From: Fimadaptatus sp050946055
Lineage (GTDB): Bacteria > Bacillota > Clostridia > Christensenellales > Aristaeellaceae
Length of the DNA: 64,000 nt
Assembly: GCA_050946055.1 (NCBI GenBank)
Contig: JBMNUB010000011.1
Span: forward strand, 11,484-75,483
Direction of reading: 5' to 3'
This document shows, piece by piece, positions 63,375-64,000 of the stretch (the first letter of the stretch is position 1; every line of letters starts with the position of its first letter). The notes below the pieces were generated by a model that saw only the letters and a program-made list of their open reading frames with translations, did no database searches and was not told the DNA's origin. The translations under genes were made by a program, and so were the position numbers.

Positions 63375-63956
63375 CTATATGTCCTCGCGGTTGTGGCTGG
63401 CCATCATTATCGTCTTGTCCTCGCGCTTGAGGCGTTCAAAGAGCATGCGCATCTCGCGCACTCCTGAATCGTCCAATCCGTTCATGGGTTCGTCCAGCAC
63501 CAGAAGCGAGGGATTCTCCATTATGGCCTGCGCTATTGGCAGTCTCTGCTTCATGCCGGTGGAATAGTGCGCTACGGGCTTGCGCGACTTGGGGTCAAGT
63601 CCCACCAGCTTCATGGCGCTGCTTATCTCGTCTGCGCCTATGACATTGCGCACGCGCGCTATGAAGCGCAGGTTTTTATATCCCGAATAGCAGGGCAGAA
63701 AGCCACTGTCGTTTATTATGAAGCCCAGTGAGTCGGGGTGATCCACATCCACGCCTACGCGCTTGCCGTTTACCGTGACCGAGCCGGAGCTTGCGCGTAT
63801 GAATCCGCACATGGTTTTGAACATGACCGACTTGCCCGAACCATTGCGCCCGATTATGCCGTGTATCATGCCTCTGTCAAACGAGGCGCTTACATGCTTT
63901 AATATGCTTGCACCGTTAAGCTCTACGCCGACATCGCTAAATTCGATATAGCTCAT
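63375..63956 (-). CDS. ABC transporter ATP-binding protein with early amber stop
   Basis: 193 residues up to TAG at 63377-63375. Walker A GRNGSGKS, signature-region YSTGMKQRLPIAQ, Walker B LLVLDEPMNGLDD and H-loop ASHNREDI are all present. The frame continues after the TAG for 18 more codons (ELCDTVYKMDAGILTR...) to a second TAG at 63320-63318, matching the usual end of such ATPases. Only the final strand is lost, so it may still work. ATG 63956 follows GGAGGG; longer frames start outside homology. Its permease partner would lie elsewhere; none is seen in this window. Confidence 0.8.
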   Translation of the reverse strand: MSYIEFSDVGVELNGASILKHVSASFDRGMIHGIIGRNGSGKSVMFKTMCGFIRASSGSVTVNGKRVGVDVDHPDSLGFIINDSGFLPCYSGYKNLRFIARVRNVIGADEISSAMKLVGLDPKSRKPVAHYSTGMKQRLPIAQAIMENPSLLVLDEPMNGLDDSGVREMRMLFERLKREDKTIMMASHNREDI

Positions 63957-64000
63957 ATGTATCCCTCCATTATGCGCCTGCGGCCAAAGCATATTGACAA

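Overview
The window is a chromosome segment from a GC-rich, spore-forming member of the Bacillota (class Clostridia or a close relative). Evidence: a Firmicute-style rpmJ-rpsM-rpsK-rpsD-rpoA-rplQ-ecfA-ecfA-ecfT-truA run, spoIVA, a FabT/FabK-type fatty-acid operon, a T-box leader on the aspS/gatCAB operon, and strong GGAGG ribosome binding sites. Despite the GC-rich third positions, isoleucine is written mostly as ATA outside the ribosomal genes. I cannot name the species.

Layout. 1-7.6 kb: end of the ribosomal protein superoperon, the ECF transporter energizing module and truA. 7.6-12.2 kb: a phosphodiesterase-like protein, spoIVA, a 36-bp tandem array and a sialidase-like BNR protein. 12.3-19.4 kb: an ArsR-like regulator and a branched-chain (Liv-type) ABC transporter whose operon contains an ACT-ACT-metallo-beta-lactamase fusion. 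19.6-30.5 kb (minus strand): a complete type II fatty-acid synthesis operon, fabT-fabH-acpP-fabK-fabD-fabG-fabF-accB-fabZ-accC-accD-accA-degV, with a perfect consensus promoter overlapped by an 8-3-8 palindrome that should be the FabT operator. 30.7-34.3 kb: a carbohydrate ABC importer of the LplB/YtcP/LipO type. 34.8-43.5 kb: a small-molecule kinase-like protein, an M20 amidohydrolase, lgt, pncB, a KdgK-like sugar kinase and recX. 44.3-49.8 kb (minus strand): tRNA-dependent Asn formation, in which AspRS is fused to GatC, followed by gatA and gatB, under a T-box whose specifier reads AAC (Asn). 50.7-53.9 kb: a TIM-barrel isomerase, then an ECF sigma factor, a truncated sigma paralogue and an unknown 402-residue protein. 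54.3-60.6 kb: paaK-iorA-iorB-paaK-ACT, an arylacetate-forming amino-acid fermentation cluster. 60.5-64 kb: alr, 5-formyl-THF cyclo-ligase, a membrane protein and an ABC ATPase ending in an early amber codon.

The most unusual structure is a family of non-coding 242-254 bp elements (copies at 14.2, 41.4, 50.2 and 63.0 kb; a truncated relative at 34.4 kb). They share terminal inverted repeats of the form CAGNNTGTCRAAAA, several internal hairpins, and flanking direct repeats that abut both ends exactly but range from 5 to 32 nt. Most copies sit in or beside hairpins or transcription terminators. This looks like a miniature inverted-repeat mobile element with an uncommon target behaviour that I do not recognise from a named family.
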